64,000 bases of DNA, from positions 558,001-622,000 of the forward strand of contig VWRR01000001.1 in assembly GCA_013995675.1 (NCBI GenBank), given 5' to 3'. Origin of the DNA: Cyanidiococcus yangmingshanensis. Its lineage: Eukaryota; Rhodophyta; Bangiophyceae; Cyanidiales; Cyanidiaceae. Made by a program: the position numbers and the translations under genes. A model generated the notes under the pieces. It did not search any database, was not told where the DNA came from, and saw only the letters and a list, made by a program, of their open reading frames with translations. Positions 1 through 9,058 of the stretch are shown in pieces (the stretch's first letter is position 1; each line of letters opens with the position of its first letter).

Positions 1-26
1 GAGATATCCACTCCTGATTTTGCGTC

Positions 27-1235
27 TCAGGAAGACGCGGGCTTGGGTTTGCCTTTCGGTTTGATGGTAGCGCCTCCGGCGCCAATCTCATCGACATTTG
101 CGAGCCCCATCAGGTCTGCGGTATCTTGCTCAACCTTGCGCAGCTGTGCGATACGATCTCGTTGCTGTTGGATGAGTGTCACAAGCTGCATTTTTTCTCG
201 CTCTTGACGCTCTAACTGGGCTTTGAAGTGCCTAATCAGTTCAGACATTTCTCGTTTCAAGGTCAGAACTTCAATTTGCGCCTGTGCATTCTGCTCGCTT
301 AACACTCGGTTGCGAGCTTCCAGGTCGTTCACCACAGCCCGACGACGCTCCCTCGACGCTGCAGCGGCTTGCCGATTGCGCTCGGCGCGAAGGCCCTCAG
401 GAACACGTTCATTTGAGGCACTGGAAAATCGATCAATGCGCTCGTTTTCGAACGCATGGCTATCATCCATCGATGCACCTGCGGCAATACTAGGTGCAAT
501 GACGGGCGTGCCTGGCGACCACTGCCTCGGTTCAGCCCGTCGTTCTGTCCTAGGCGACGCAAACGTTAACGTAGGCTCGTTTGTTACAGGCATCCCCATG
601 ACGGGCTCGTATGCTGGCGGTCGCGCGCTCAAGCGTTCAGCGTTCGTCTCTGCTCGGTCCTGATCAGCTGTTGCACGGGTTACCGTACCTGCTCCGATAG
701 CATCATCGACAGGTGATCGCGTCCGTGGTCGTTTGGCTGCGCTCGAAGGTCGATCGGCAGCCTGGTTGCCCCCAAATGAACCTTCCTGCCGCAAGAGGCG
801 TAGCAGCGGGTCCTCTTCATCGGCAAGCCCAACAGAAGTGTTTTGCATCAGAAGCGTTGGCGAGCCCAGCAGCTCAGTTGTCGTTGGCAAACTGCGCAAT
901 TCGGTGAGTGGAAACGGCAAGTTAAAGTCCGAGCCATTCAAGTTAAACGAGGTCGGCGGCGACAGCGGCTGGGTAAAGTTTGCAAAAGAGTATCGTTGAC
1001 GCTGCGCTGCCGCCGCCGCCGCCACGGTTGCCACAGACGCCAGCTGCACCAGTGCAGAGCTTGAACTTCCAAAACTGTCGGCACTGCCCGGCGCCAGGTC
1101 GTCCAACGCGAGTCGCTCACTCGCAACCGCCTCCCTCTTGGGCGTCTGTGTAGCGCCGTCCGGTGAAGTCTGCGCTGCAGGCGTTGGGTTCGTGCCGGCC
1201 CCAGGAGCCTGTTCCGAGCTGCCTTGAGCACTCAT
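27..1235 (-). CDS. bZIP transcription factor
   Basis: Predicted nuclear DNA-binding regulator of 402 residues. The bZIP signature is near the C-terminus. The basic region begins around residue 283 and carries the classical pattern NRQAAAASR followed by ERRR. A long leucine-zipper/coiled coil follows to about residue 375 (heptad positions in DLEARNRVL, EVLTLKREM, MQLVTLIQQQ). The N-terminal 280 residues are low-complexity, rich in Ser, Ala, Pro and Thr, as in activation domains, and a short Lys/Pro tail ends the protein. I start it at the Met of MSAQGSSEQ; the frame stays open 58 codons further upstream, but that stretch looks non-coding. Two CACGTG motifs lie about 370-410 bases upstream. The fold is clear; target genes and subfamily cannot be read from the sequence. 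Confidence 0.85.
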   Translation of the reverse strand: MSAQGSSEQAPGAGTNPTPAAQTSPDGATQTPKREAVASERLALDDLAPGSADSFGSSSSALVQLASVATVAAAAAAQRQRYSFANFTQPLSPPTSFNLNGSDFNLPFPLTELRSLPTTTELLGSPTLLMQNTSVGLADEEDPLLRLLRQEGSFGGNQAADRPSSAAKRPRTRSPVDDAIGAGTVTRATADQDRAETNAERLSARPPAYEPVMGMPVTNEPTLTFASPRTERRAEPRQWSPGTPVIAPSIAAGASMDDSHAFENERIDRFSSASNERVPEGLRAERNRQAAAASRERRRAVVNDLEARNRVLSEQNAQAQIEVLTLKREMSELIRHFKAQLERQEREKMQLVTLIQQQRDRIAQLRKVEQDTADLMGLANVDEIGAGGATIKPKGKPKPASS

Positions 1236-1571
1236 AGACTCGGGCGGACAAACCCCGGACACCGCCCCAGCAGAAGGCGTTCTCGCAGTGCCCCCGTAGT
1301 GCACGGAAACGAGGGCAAAGTGTCTACGTATCAAACAAAGTTGCACAGACCCCTGTCCGTGATCAAGCTCAGAGACTGACACTTGCGAGCACACGAAAAT
1401 ACACAGCAAATGTTTGGCTCAACGTCTTGCGCCGCTTGAGCTGCCTAGCCTTGGTCTTGCGCTCGGCTTTTTGACCACCGATGGCAAGCGCAGCGAAACG
1501 GATCGTGGCAGCACCCGCTGGCGAATCATCGTCGTGCGTGGCCCTGCGCGTTTTCCCAGTGCAATCGGATC

Positions 1572-1595
1572 GACAGCACCCACGCGGGTGCTGTC
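1572..1595. repeat. perfect 10-bp inverted repeat, 4-nt loop
   Basis: GACAGCACCC, loop ACGC, then GGGTGCTGTC. The stem is perfect and GC-rich. It lies 337 bases upstream of the bZIP start, 10 bases from a G-box. It could be an operator-like dyad or a hairpin in a 5' leader. Confidence 0.6.
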
Positions 1596-1605
1596 TCGGT
1601 GATCT

Positions 1606-1615
1606 GTCACGTGAC
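1606..1615. promoter_or_regulatory. G-box palindrome GTCACGTGAC
   Basis: Ten-base palindrome centred on CACGTG, the core bound by many plant and algal bZIP and bHLH factors. It lies about 375 bases upstream of the bZIP start. Function is inferred from the motif only. Confidence 0.4.
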
Positions 1616-1637
1616 TCGTTCCATCGAACGGATGAGA

Positions 1638-1645
1638 CACGTGGC
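1638..1645. promoter_or_regulatory. second G-box CACGTGGC
   Basis: CACGTGGC is the ABRE/G-box form known from plant promoters. It lies 22 bases from the first palindrome. Two CACGTG cores this close in front of a bZIP gene suggest a regulatory cluster, possibly autoregulation (inference). Confidence 0.4.
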
Positions 1646-2046
1646 GTCGGTGTCCCTCTGGAAAAAGGCTCGCTTGACGGTGCGGCGGCCGGCGATCCAC
1701 ACCCGGCGGGACGGCCTGTTGGTGCGAAGCGCGCATCATGGCCGGCTCGGGTGGTTGCCCCGGTGACGAGTCTCGTCGCTCGGAGGAGCGCTTGGGAACT
1801 CTCATCATCCGCTCGTCTTATAGAGCCCTCTGCTTTCGAGAGGCAGGATCTCAGTGCGCTTCGCGGCAAATCCTAGGTTCGTACCGCAACGCCTCCGAGC
1901 GGAATCGACCTTCCAGATCGGCGACGGTGTCTGTTCGAGCACGACGCGTGCCCGGGATCATATCATCGGGAAAACGCAGGCCGAACGGGCGCGGAGCACA
2001 ATGGGCGTCGAGTAAGAGGCTCAGTGCGATCGCCCTGACGGGATCG

Positions 2047-2090
2047 CGTCGGGCCACGGAGGCGTGCGTGCGTGCGTGCGTGGCCCGACG
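2047..2090. repeat. 11-bp inverted repeat flanking a (GCGT)5 microsatellite
   Basis: Arms CGTCGGGCCAC (2047-2057) and GTGGCCCGACG (2080-2090) are perfectly complementary. The loop contains five GCGT units (2062-2081, the last overlapping the right arm). It sits about 135 bases upstream of the adenylate kinase-Nudix start, where it could be part of the promoter or 5' leader. Confidence 0.65.
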
Positions 2091-2225
2091 TTGAACGAAT
2101 TCAATCTGTTCGCAGAGGCAAGTTTGAGCCACGAACAGCGCTGCAAGGGCTCAATTCACAACATCGACGTGTTTGGAAACTACCAAACTTCGTCTAGGTC
2201 ACGATTAATCGCTTCGATATAGAAG

Positions 2226-4472
2226 ATGCATAAGGATAGGCGAAACACCTGGAATGTGCTCTTCGTAGGCGTGCCTTTGCCGAGAGTGTGTCGGCTGCGG
2301 CGAGTTGATCTGCACCGCAGCTTGAACTGGGAACCTGCTGGCAACGGGTTTGGTAGCAATCCAGCTGACTCCTCCAGAGTCTTATTCTACAGGCGCCGCT
2401 ATAGGAACGAGATATGGCGCAGGGACAGCTCTGGTGCCCTTTCGGCAAGCCTCAGCACAAGCGCGGAGGCGGACCGAAGGCCTGGGCGCCAAGAAGCGAC
2501 GCTGAGGAATGGCTTCGATGATGGTCATGTTAACCACGCAAATAGTAACAAAATGGGGAAGAACGACGTTGTGTCTGGTTCGGGTCCACTTTTGGGCAAC
2601 TCATCGCTGAAGTCGTCTCACTCCATGGAACAGTTTCAGAACGCATCGTCACAGCGAAACGATCTCCACGAGCAGTCCAGGCTCAGCTCGTCGGGAAACG
2701 CGACCGAAACGCTTCGTCGAGACTCTAGAACAACAGTACGAGCTGACGATCAGCAGGACAGGCATGTCGCTACTTCTTCGGAGGCAACGCCGGAGGCGTC
2801 TGCGGTGGACCTCACCGTCCCTTTTCCACGGCCAGCCCGCCTGCGTATTCTCCTGATGGGCAAACCGGCATCAGGGAAGGGCACTCAAGCGCCCTTAATC
2901 GCTCGGCGTTTCGGCATGGTTCACATCTCAATGGGCTCGCTCCTGCGCAACGAGGTGCGTGCAAAGACCGCGCTTGGGGTCATTGCCGAGGAATGCATGA
3001 ACCGAGGCGAACTTGTGCCCGATGATCTCGTACTGGCGATACTGAAAACTCGACTCGCTCAAGAGGACTGTCGCGAGAACGGATATATTCTGGACGGTTT
3101 TCCACGGACTCTAGAACAGGCTCAGAAGCTTGATGCCGCCGGTGTGCTGATTGACCACGTCATCGTCCTCGAGCGAGCAGACGCGGATGCGCTTGACTGG
3201 GCCCGAGAACGGCTCATCGATCCGATTACTGGGATGATGTACCATCCGCGCCTTGCACCTGCACCACCAAATGTTGTGCATCGTCTCGAACGACGTTCAG
3301 ATGACAATGTGGAGATCATGAGGATCCGCCTCGAGCAGTACGCCCGAGAGGCTCCTCACATTTTGTCGCATTACCGAAATAACCTCACAGTGGTGCAGAC
3401 GCATAACGCGCGTCCCTATCTGGACGCGTTTCGAGAGATATCACAAATTCTAGAGCGGCTTATTTTGCGAAACACGACCGATGAGCTCTGGCGTTTTTGT
3501 GCAGATCAGCGGGGCTTGTGGCGGCCGCGTGGGCGACGGCAGGTCACGCTACCCCGCGGTGCATTGCTGGAGTCCCTGGAGACATTCGCAAGTCGGATAC
3601 GAGAGAGGGATTACGTGCCTCTGTATGCGGGCCCGGATGATGACGCCCCTCAAATCGGGCTTGTTGGTCGAACATGGGCCTCGGAGCTCCTGTCAGCCGA
3701 TATCCATCATGAGGTTTTCGACGTCCAGCTGGAGAGTTGTTCCATCTTTGGTCCCAACACTGCAGCCAACAATGGCTTCATTCGTTTCCGCAGTAATGTA
3801 ACCACAGAAAAACTAGATCAAGTGATGATGCAGTTGCGTGACCGCGGGCTCATAGAGGGCTGGCGCAACGAGCGCGTCCCGCTACGACTCGGACCAGGTC
3901 GTCATCTGGAGATCGAGCGCGCCTGCATGGCTTACCTGGGTATCGAGACGACAGGTGTTCATGTCAATGGGTACTTTTATCGTCCGGGGGACAGAGGCGC
4001 CCCCGAACTCTACGTGTGGTTAGCGCGGCGCTCCTGGAACAAACCGACGTACCCCGGCCGTCTCGATCAGCTCACAGCAGGTGGCGTGCCTGCGACCGCT
4101 GTCTCTGTCCTGGGACATACCATGCAGGAACTGCATGACGAGGCATCGTACACAGGCCAAGCGCCAACACCAGTAGGCTGTCTGCGCTACCGTTACGAGA
4201 CCCGCAAAGGGGTTTCAGCAAAAGTATTATACCTGTACGATCTTGAGCTAGACGAGCAATGGACGCCGCGCAGTCTCGATGCCGAGGTGGAGACGTTCTA
4301 TGCGTTAAGCGCGAAAGAAGCCCTCGCAAGTCTCGTCGAGGCCCGGCCCGAATGGAAACCCAACTCGGCGCTTGTGCTCATGGATTTTCTTATTCGCTTC
4401 GGGGTGATCCATGCGGACAACGAGCCTGACTATGCAGATATTGTAACCCGGATACGATGTTGCGGGATCTGA
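2226..4472 (+). CDS. adenylate kinase fused to thiamine-type Nudix hydrolase
   Basis: A 748-residue, two-enzyme protein. Residues 1-200 are basic and Ser-rich, like an organelle presequence plus linker. An adenylate kinase domain follows (about 205-410): P-loop GKPASGKGT near 211, GFPRTLEQA, a LID-type DPITGMMYH near 332 and RRSDD. This would interconvert ATP + AMP and 2 ADP. The C-terminal half is the DUF4743 + Nudix pair of YJR142W/Tnr3-type proteins: GWRNERVPL, GVHVNGY near 579, WLARRSWNKPTYPG and a Nudix box starting GGV near 618. That family hydrolyses damaged (oxo/oxy) thiamine diphosphates. The box is weakened: QELHDEAS stands where REUXEEXG is expected. One uninterrupted frame covers both domains. 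Both domain calls are firm; the pairing is unusual. Confidence 0.9.
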   Translation: MHKDRRNTWNVLFVGVPLPRVCRLRRVDLHRSLNWEPAGNGFGSNPADSSRVLFYRRRYRNEIWRRDSSGALSASLSTSAEADRRPGRQEATLRNGFDDGHVNHANSNKMGKNDVVSGSGPLLGNSSLKSSHSMEQFQNASSQRNDLHEQSRLSSSGNATETLRRDSRTTVRADDQQDRHVATSSEATPEASAVDLTVPFPRPARLRILLMGKPASGKGTQAPLIARRFGMVHISMGSLLRNEVRAKTALGVIAEECMNRGELVPDDLVLAILKTRLAQEDCRENGYILDGFPRTLEQAQKLDAAGVLIDHVIVLERADADALDWARERLIDPITGMMYHPRLAPAPPNVVHRLERRSDDNVEIMRIRLEQYAREAPHILSHYRNNLTVVQTHNARPYLDAFREISQILERLILRNTTDELWRFCADQRGLWRPRGRRQVTLPRGALLESLETFASRIRERDYVPLYAGPDDDAPQIGLVGRTWASELLSADIHHEVFDVQLESCSIFGPNTAANNGFIRFRSNVTTEKLDQVMMQLRDRGLIEGWRNERVPLRLGPGRHLEIERACMAYLGIETTGVHVNGYFYRPGDRGAPELYVWLARRSWNKPTYPGRLDQLTAGGVPATAVSVLGHTMQELHDEASYTGQAPTPVGCLRYRYETRKGVSAKVLYLYDLELDEQWTPRSLDAEVETFYALSAKEALASLVEARPEWKPNSALVLMDFLIRFGVIHADNEPDYADIVTRIRCCGI

Positions 4473-4715
4473 ATAGGCTTGTAAACGAGACCAAGATTGC
4501 CGCGAATATTCGCGAAGCTGGGCCCCCAGGCTGATCAAAGCAGGAGCGTTCACTACTTGGCGTTTTGTGGGAGTATCATAGGCTAGCGTTTCTCGCGAAC
4601 AGGAGGCCGCATGGAAGGCCGGAATGAAACGACACCCATGGGAGCCTCCTTCTCCATCGAGCGTAGCTTGTTGTGTCAAAAGACGAACGGAGGATTCTTT
4701 TGTGCATGTACAGGC

Positions 4716-4720
4716 AAAAA
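4716..4720 (-). terminator. Pol III T-run terminator of tRNA-Lys
   Basis: Five T on the minus strand, starting six bases past the tRNA 3' end. This is the usual RNA polymerase III stop signal. Confidence 0.7.
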
Positions 4721-4725
4721 CACGT

Positions 4726-4798
4726 CACCGCCAAAGGGGCTCGAACCCTTGACCCGTGGATTAAGAGTCCACTGCTCTACCGACTGAGCTATGGCGGT
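4726..4798 (-). tRNA. trnK-CUU: tRNA-Lys(CUU)
   Basis: 73 bases that fold as a complete cloverleaf on the minus strand. The acceptor ACCGCCA pairs with TGGCGGT and discriminator G follows. The D-arm is GCTCAGTCGGTAGAGC. The anticodon stem GTGGA/TCCAC encloses loop CTCTTAA with anticodon CTT, which reads the Lys codon AAG. The T-arm has GGTTCGAGCCC. There is no intron and no encoded CCA, as is normal for a nuclear eukaryotic tRNA gene. It is not permuted, unlike some tRNA genes known in Cyanidiophyceae. Confidence 0.97.
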
Positions 4799-4824
4799 GC
4801 GTAGGAAATCGACTCCAGAATTTG

Positions 4825-4832
4825 TATATAAA
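4825..4832 (-). promoter_or_regulatory. TATA-like box upstream of tRNA-Lys
   Basis: TTTATATA on the minus strand, 27-34 bases before the tRNA 5' end. Plant tRNA genes often have a TATA-like element near -30 that helps Pol III start. The position fits that role; its use here is inferred. Confidence 0.5.
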
Positions 4833-5843
4833 GGGATACGTGAACCTGCGATCGGGTTGCGCGGCATGGACGGGCCGAGATCGCTGCCCGCTCTATGAAA
4901 CGCGCGATATCAAGTTTGTGCTTGAGCGTCTGTTTGTGCGTACCGAACGTACAAGGTTTTCAGACGGGAGCGCAACCGATGATCATCTTAGGAGTCATAA
5001 TTTGTCCACTATTTTATGTGAATGGAACTGACTAATCTTCAGGTGTTTTAGACTGCGTCGCAAACACGTGGATCGTTCCTCACAAAGTCACGTTTTGATG
5101 GAGTGAGCTCCCGATGAGGCACTCGTGCCCTGAAGCCACTGCCAGAAGCAGTACATCATTTATCAACTTTAGCGACTCGTTTAAGAACATTTTCGCGAAA
5201 AAATGGCAGCACTGATGGGGGATTTATGGACTACAGGCCGAAAACCGCCTTTCAAACCACTCGCGCATGACTTGATGACGAGTGCGCCGGGGGGCGACTC
5301 GTCGACCCCAAACACGAACCCGTTTATCATCACGCTGAACCGGTGATGGATATGCTATTTGAATTCGAAATGGCTCGGTCGAACCTATTTACGGCACCCA
5401 GTCTAACGGATTCATGGGGGCACTCTTTTGTTCGACCTGGTAGCGAACACGTGCGTGCTCATGTCCGGGTCCCTCTCCTCGCACGCACAGACACACATCA
5501 TCCATAGAGGCATTCATCCAGGCGATCAAAGGTTCATGGAAGCGTTGAAAAAATACGTGCTGCAAGCTTCCTTGAATCCATATCTGCGCCGTCGTTGAGT
5601 GCATTGCAGCCGTGGACGAGATATTGCGGCGTCTACTGGAGGGAGTGAATACCTCAGACACGAAACGGACGCCACAGGGTGGTCATGGACGCGTACCGCG
5701 CACGATGATGCATCTAATAACATATCTGGCCTCTGATGCCTCTCGTTACGCGCGTTTCCGCGGACAGCGATACAATCCAAGTCGACTCTGTGCCGCAAGA
5801 TACTCTCCTTAACAGAAACACTTTTTTGCCGGTCACGACGGCA
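4833..5843. other. intergenic, no gene seen
   Basis: About 1 kb with only short, mutually overlapping open frames lacking recognisable domains. It includes the 3' flank of the START-domain gene. Confidence 0.5.
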
Positions 5844-6963
5844 TCATCGGGGGACGTGCCGGCCTGCCAGAATAATTTGCCTCGGGTGTTCGGCATCTGA
5901 TGGCAGGTCCACGTCACTTGGTTCGCTTTCCGAGCCGCTGAAATGTGACGATGATAATCGCAAGGGATGTAAACCTCCTTCAGTCGAGATCCGATCATGA
6001 CTTGCTTCCCGTTCACGCCAGTAACTCTCGAGCCGTCGCCTCAGCCACGGGTACACACCAAAACTCCAGTTCGGGTCTTGAAGTCGCTTCCAATGCTCAG
6101 TTGGCAACGTCGACAGATGCGATGCAACCCAACCCAATTGCTTTGTGCCATGACGGATGATCTTTCGCGACGCCCAGTTGATCAAAGCGGCAGGGATATA
6201 CTTTATGCGCGGGTCGAAAACGCCGACCAGACGCACCCGCGTTCGAGCTCGAGAGAGCGGGTGCAGCTCGAAACAAGCTCGTGCCTCCACAGTGACATAG
6301 CGGCGATGTTCCTGGCGAGCCCGAGCCCGCTCCGCTGCTCGCCATACAGCTCCATCGGTGGCTCGCACTGAACGAATGACAATATAGATGGACTCGCTCG
6401 GTTCATCAAGGGCATCAATTCCCCGTCCAAGGAGATAAATAATCCGATCAGTGAACGGCCAAGGGGCATAGAAGCGGGCGTAGACCGCTCGCTGGACGCG
6501 TCCATTTGGCACCAATAGTCCGATATCTCGAACATACCAGAAGAGCTGTCCGAAAAGGTCTGGCTCAGCAAGAACGCAACAGAGGTTCTCAATAGGCGCG
6601 TTCAGCTCGGCTGTCACGTGGTACTTGTGCAGAACACTTCCTGGAACTTGGCGATATCGCACAATGATTCGCTTTGTCTGAACCGCGATCGTATACGCCG
6701 GATCGTTGTCGTCGTTGAGATCAGCACTGAAGAGGGATAGTTCCCGAGTTTCACGAAAAACTTCCTCAACCAGTGGTCCTAGGCGAGCAGCGTCCTTCTC
6801 AGTTATGCCGTGCTCTTCTAACACTCGTCGGGCCGCAAACAGCTGCTCGTTCTCGTAAAGATGCCCTCGCCTGAAGAAGCGCTGGGTGGTCCCACGCATC
6901 ATAAAAGATACTCTCTTCGCCCACTTCGTCGCTCTCTTGAATGACGAAGAGCCCTTCAACCAT
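5844..6963 (-). CDS. START-domain lipid-binding-like protein, frame broken once
   Basis: Predicted START/StAR-related fold, a family that carries or senses lipids in a hydrophobic pocket. Recognisable pieces are KYHVTAELNAPIENL, LFGQLFWYVRDIGLL, YARFYAPWPFTDRI, an acidic and basic mid-section, and a C-terminal helix TKQLGWVASHL. An acidic Ser-rich tail follows. The N-terminal stretch starting MVEGLFVIQESDEVG lies in another frame and joins the domain if one base is removed from a CCC run (plus-strand 6884-6886). Without that repair the same frame opens upstream at 7154 but reads as non-protein-like. The domain call is moderately strong; the N-terminus is tentative. Confidence 0.7.
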
Positions 6964-7154
6964 GCATGACAGAGTTCGCTGCTGGAGTTGTTCCAGTCGT
7001 TGGTCGTGTTCGCAACAGTTGCGCACGCCAAGACGAGACCTCTTCTAGCACCGTGCAACGACTGGGCACGCCACCAATGACGCTCGCGTGGGCATTGAAC
7101 GACGGCGGCCTTGTGGCTGCGACGCCAGCCATCACCGCCAACCTTTGGTGTCAT

Positions 7155-7644
7155 TGCTCATAGGGTCAGCAATGGTCAACCAGGCATCCCTAGTCAAACG
7201 AAAAACCCAAGTTCTTCTCCAGCGGGGGAGGGTTGCCTCTGATCCTCCGAACAATCGAGCCAAACGAAGCCACTGGGTGATGGCAATGACGCATAGAGGA
7301 TCTTTCATGGATACGCGATTCTTTCATCATACCATGCTAGGGTCTCGGCATCACCAAAACGAGGCAAGCGCTTGAGCAGATACAGGTATGAGACGCTTGA
7401 GGATCAAATTAGGATCGTTTTTGGATGATCAAACGAACTGCTGCAAACCTGTTCAAAAAGAAATAATCAAAAGCCCGATGACTGCATTCTTCTAGATTAA
7501 ATTACGAACATTTTCCGATCAACGAACTGCATATCGCCAAAATGTTTGAAAGAGCCTCGATAAGATACAGATATGGGACGCTCAATGATTCATTCATACT
7601 CGTGATCTCCTTTTCTACATCTCCCGAGGTCCCTATCGTCGAGC
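7155..7644. other. divergent promoter region with duplicated short motifs
   Basis: AT-rich spacer between the START gene and the next plus-strand gene. It contains two pairs of imperfect direct repeats, listed separately, and no gene. Confidence 0.5.
7378..7589. repeat. imperfect direct repeats in promoter
   Basis: A 27-base unit beginning AGATACAG occurs at 7378-7404 and 7563-7589, with 22 of 27 bases matching. Between the two copies, GATCAAACGAACTGC (7427-7441) recurs as GATCAACGAACTGC (7517-7530). The paired arrangement suggests an old local duplication or repeated regulator sites 55-265 bases before the downstream gene. Confidence 0.5.
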
Positions 7645-8937
7645 GTGCGCCAGTCCGTCACGTTTCGCGAGGTGGCGCGGACCCTGAACGCCCTAACGCC
7701 GCACCCTCCTCGTTTCCGCCTTTGGCGCGCCGCTTTCGAGCACGCAGTGCGAACGTCTCCTCTGTACTGCAAACAGAGAGCACTGAACTGCTTGGATAGC
7801 GAAACACTCAAGGCGGTGTATTCTGTCTTTATGGCATCCGAGTCACCGGGAGCGACGCCGCTCCAGCCGCTCTCCGTTCAGCTGACGACGACTGGAACTC
7901 GTCTGAAGGAAGAGTGCGGCTATCGTGATCCGCAGCTTCCAACAGAGGAACAGGACGAGCTCGCAGAGCTGGAGCAACTCGAGACTACCGACCTACCTGT
8001 GTGGCAAGCGTTTGTGAACGCACCCAAACGAAGCTTACGTGTTTTATTCCTGCGCACGTTGCGCTCTTCCGAAAAGCCAAAGCTGCTTCGCTACTACGTG
8101 AACGTGATCGCACAGCGTTTTGCCTCGTCGATAGACAAGCTGGAAAACTCCGATGTGCACTGGATGATCATATTGTGCAATACATTATCCCAGCGAGCAG
8201 TAGAGATCCTGAACTCAGCGGAGGGAGAGAATCACGATGATCATGTTGTACATGCAATGCGGGTGGCGCTACTGGCGCTCTCTCGCGCTCGCACCGCACA
8301 CCTACTTGAATGGATCTCGGAAATGCGAATCGAGACAATGGCATGTTTGTTGCGACTCGGTATTGTTGCGGAGAACCTAAGCGAAGCGTTGCTGCAACGT
8401 GTTTCTAGTGAGCGTTGCGAGGAGCGCGTTTATAGTCTCGCGGTCGGGGCGTTGGCCCAAAGTGCTCCCCGGCGAACACTCTTCTATGAGGCGTTGGTGC
8501 GCCGCAATCCGGTCGCTATTGATGCGATTCAGTGTATACGCGAATCGATGGGTCGTGCAGTAAACCAGACGACCGAGCAAGTTGATGCTGAGCAGGGCTT
8601 GATGGCAGATGGGAGTCGGCCGCAGACGTACTGCTGGCTGGACGTGCTCAGTGCACTCGCGAGGAATGATTACGCTCGATACGCCTTGGCCTTGGATTCC
8701 GAGGAGCGACCTGAGGATGTCCGGCGCTTTCAACTGAGCACCGTAGACCAGATTCGGACTGCGTTTGCATCCGCCCATCCACCGTTGCGGGCTGAGGGCG
8801 CGATTGCAGCTGTCCATGCGCTTCGAAGCGGCCTGGCTCAACACCCGTCGGAGCTTTCAGTGCCAGCATCGCTCAAGCCGCTATTGATCGAGATCATTCG
8901 GCAAACCAAACAAACTCGCTCAGGCGGAGCGTGTTGA
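7645..8937 (+). CDS. conserved-looking helical protein, function unknown
   Basis: A 430-residue open frame not recognised as a known family. It is almost entirely helical in character, rich in Leu, Ala, Arg and Glu, and has no signal peptide or membrane segment. Repeating helix-pair texture (LRVLFLRTLRSSEKPKLL, HAMRVALLALSRART, ALVRRNPVAIDAIQCIRE) suggests a HEAT/ARM-like scaffold. An alternative start is the Met of MASESPGATP, about 60 codons in. Codon use matches its neighbours and no other frame competes, so I consider it real. Divergent from the START gene. Confidence 0.65.
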   Translation: MRQSVTFREVARTLNALTPHPPRFRLWRAAFEHAVRTSPLYCKQRALNCLDSETLKAVYSVFMASESPGATPLQPLSVQLTTTGTRLKEECGYRDPQLPTEEQDELAELEQLETTDLPVWQAFVNAPKRSLRVLFLRTLRSSEKPKLLRYYVNVIAQRFASSIDKLENSDVHWMIILCNTLSQRAVEILNSAEGENHDDHVVHAMRVALLALSRARTAHLLEWISEMRIETMACLLRLGIVAENLSEALLQRVSSERCEERVYSLAVGALAQSAPRRTLFYEALVRRNPVAIDAIQCIRESMGRAVNQTTEQVDAEQGLMADGSRPQTYCWLDVLSALARNDYARYALALDSEERPEDVRRFQLSTVDQIRTAFASAHPPLRAEGAIAAVHALRSGLAQHPSELSVPASLKPLLIEIIRQTKQTRSGGAC

Positions 8938-9058
8938 ATGTGGACGAAGAAGCAGGCACGCCTTGACACGCTCTGGCATGTGGAAGGTATGCTGGCGGTT
9001 GGACCGAGAATAGGGAGCGCTGCCCGTCCCAGGTGATCAAGCTCAGGCATAAGCCTGG

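Larger units (their letters stand above)
1236..2225. other. intergenic region, divergent promoter bZIP / adenylate kinase-Nudix
   Basis: Nearly 1 kb between two divergent genes. The overlapping open frames on both strands are shadow-like, with no recognisable domain. It holds two G-box motifs and two hairpin-forming inverted repeats, listed separately. Confidence 0.6.
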
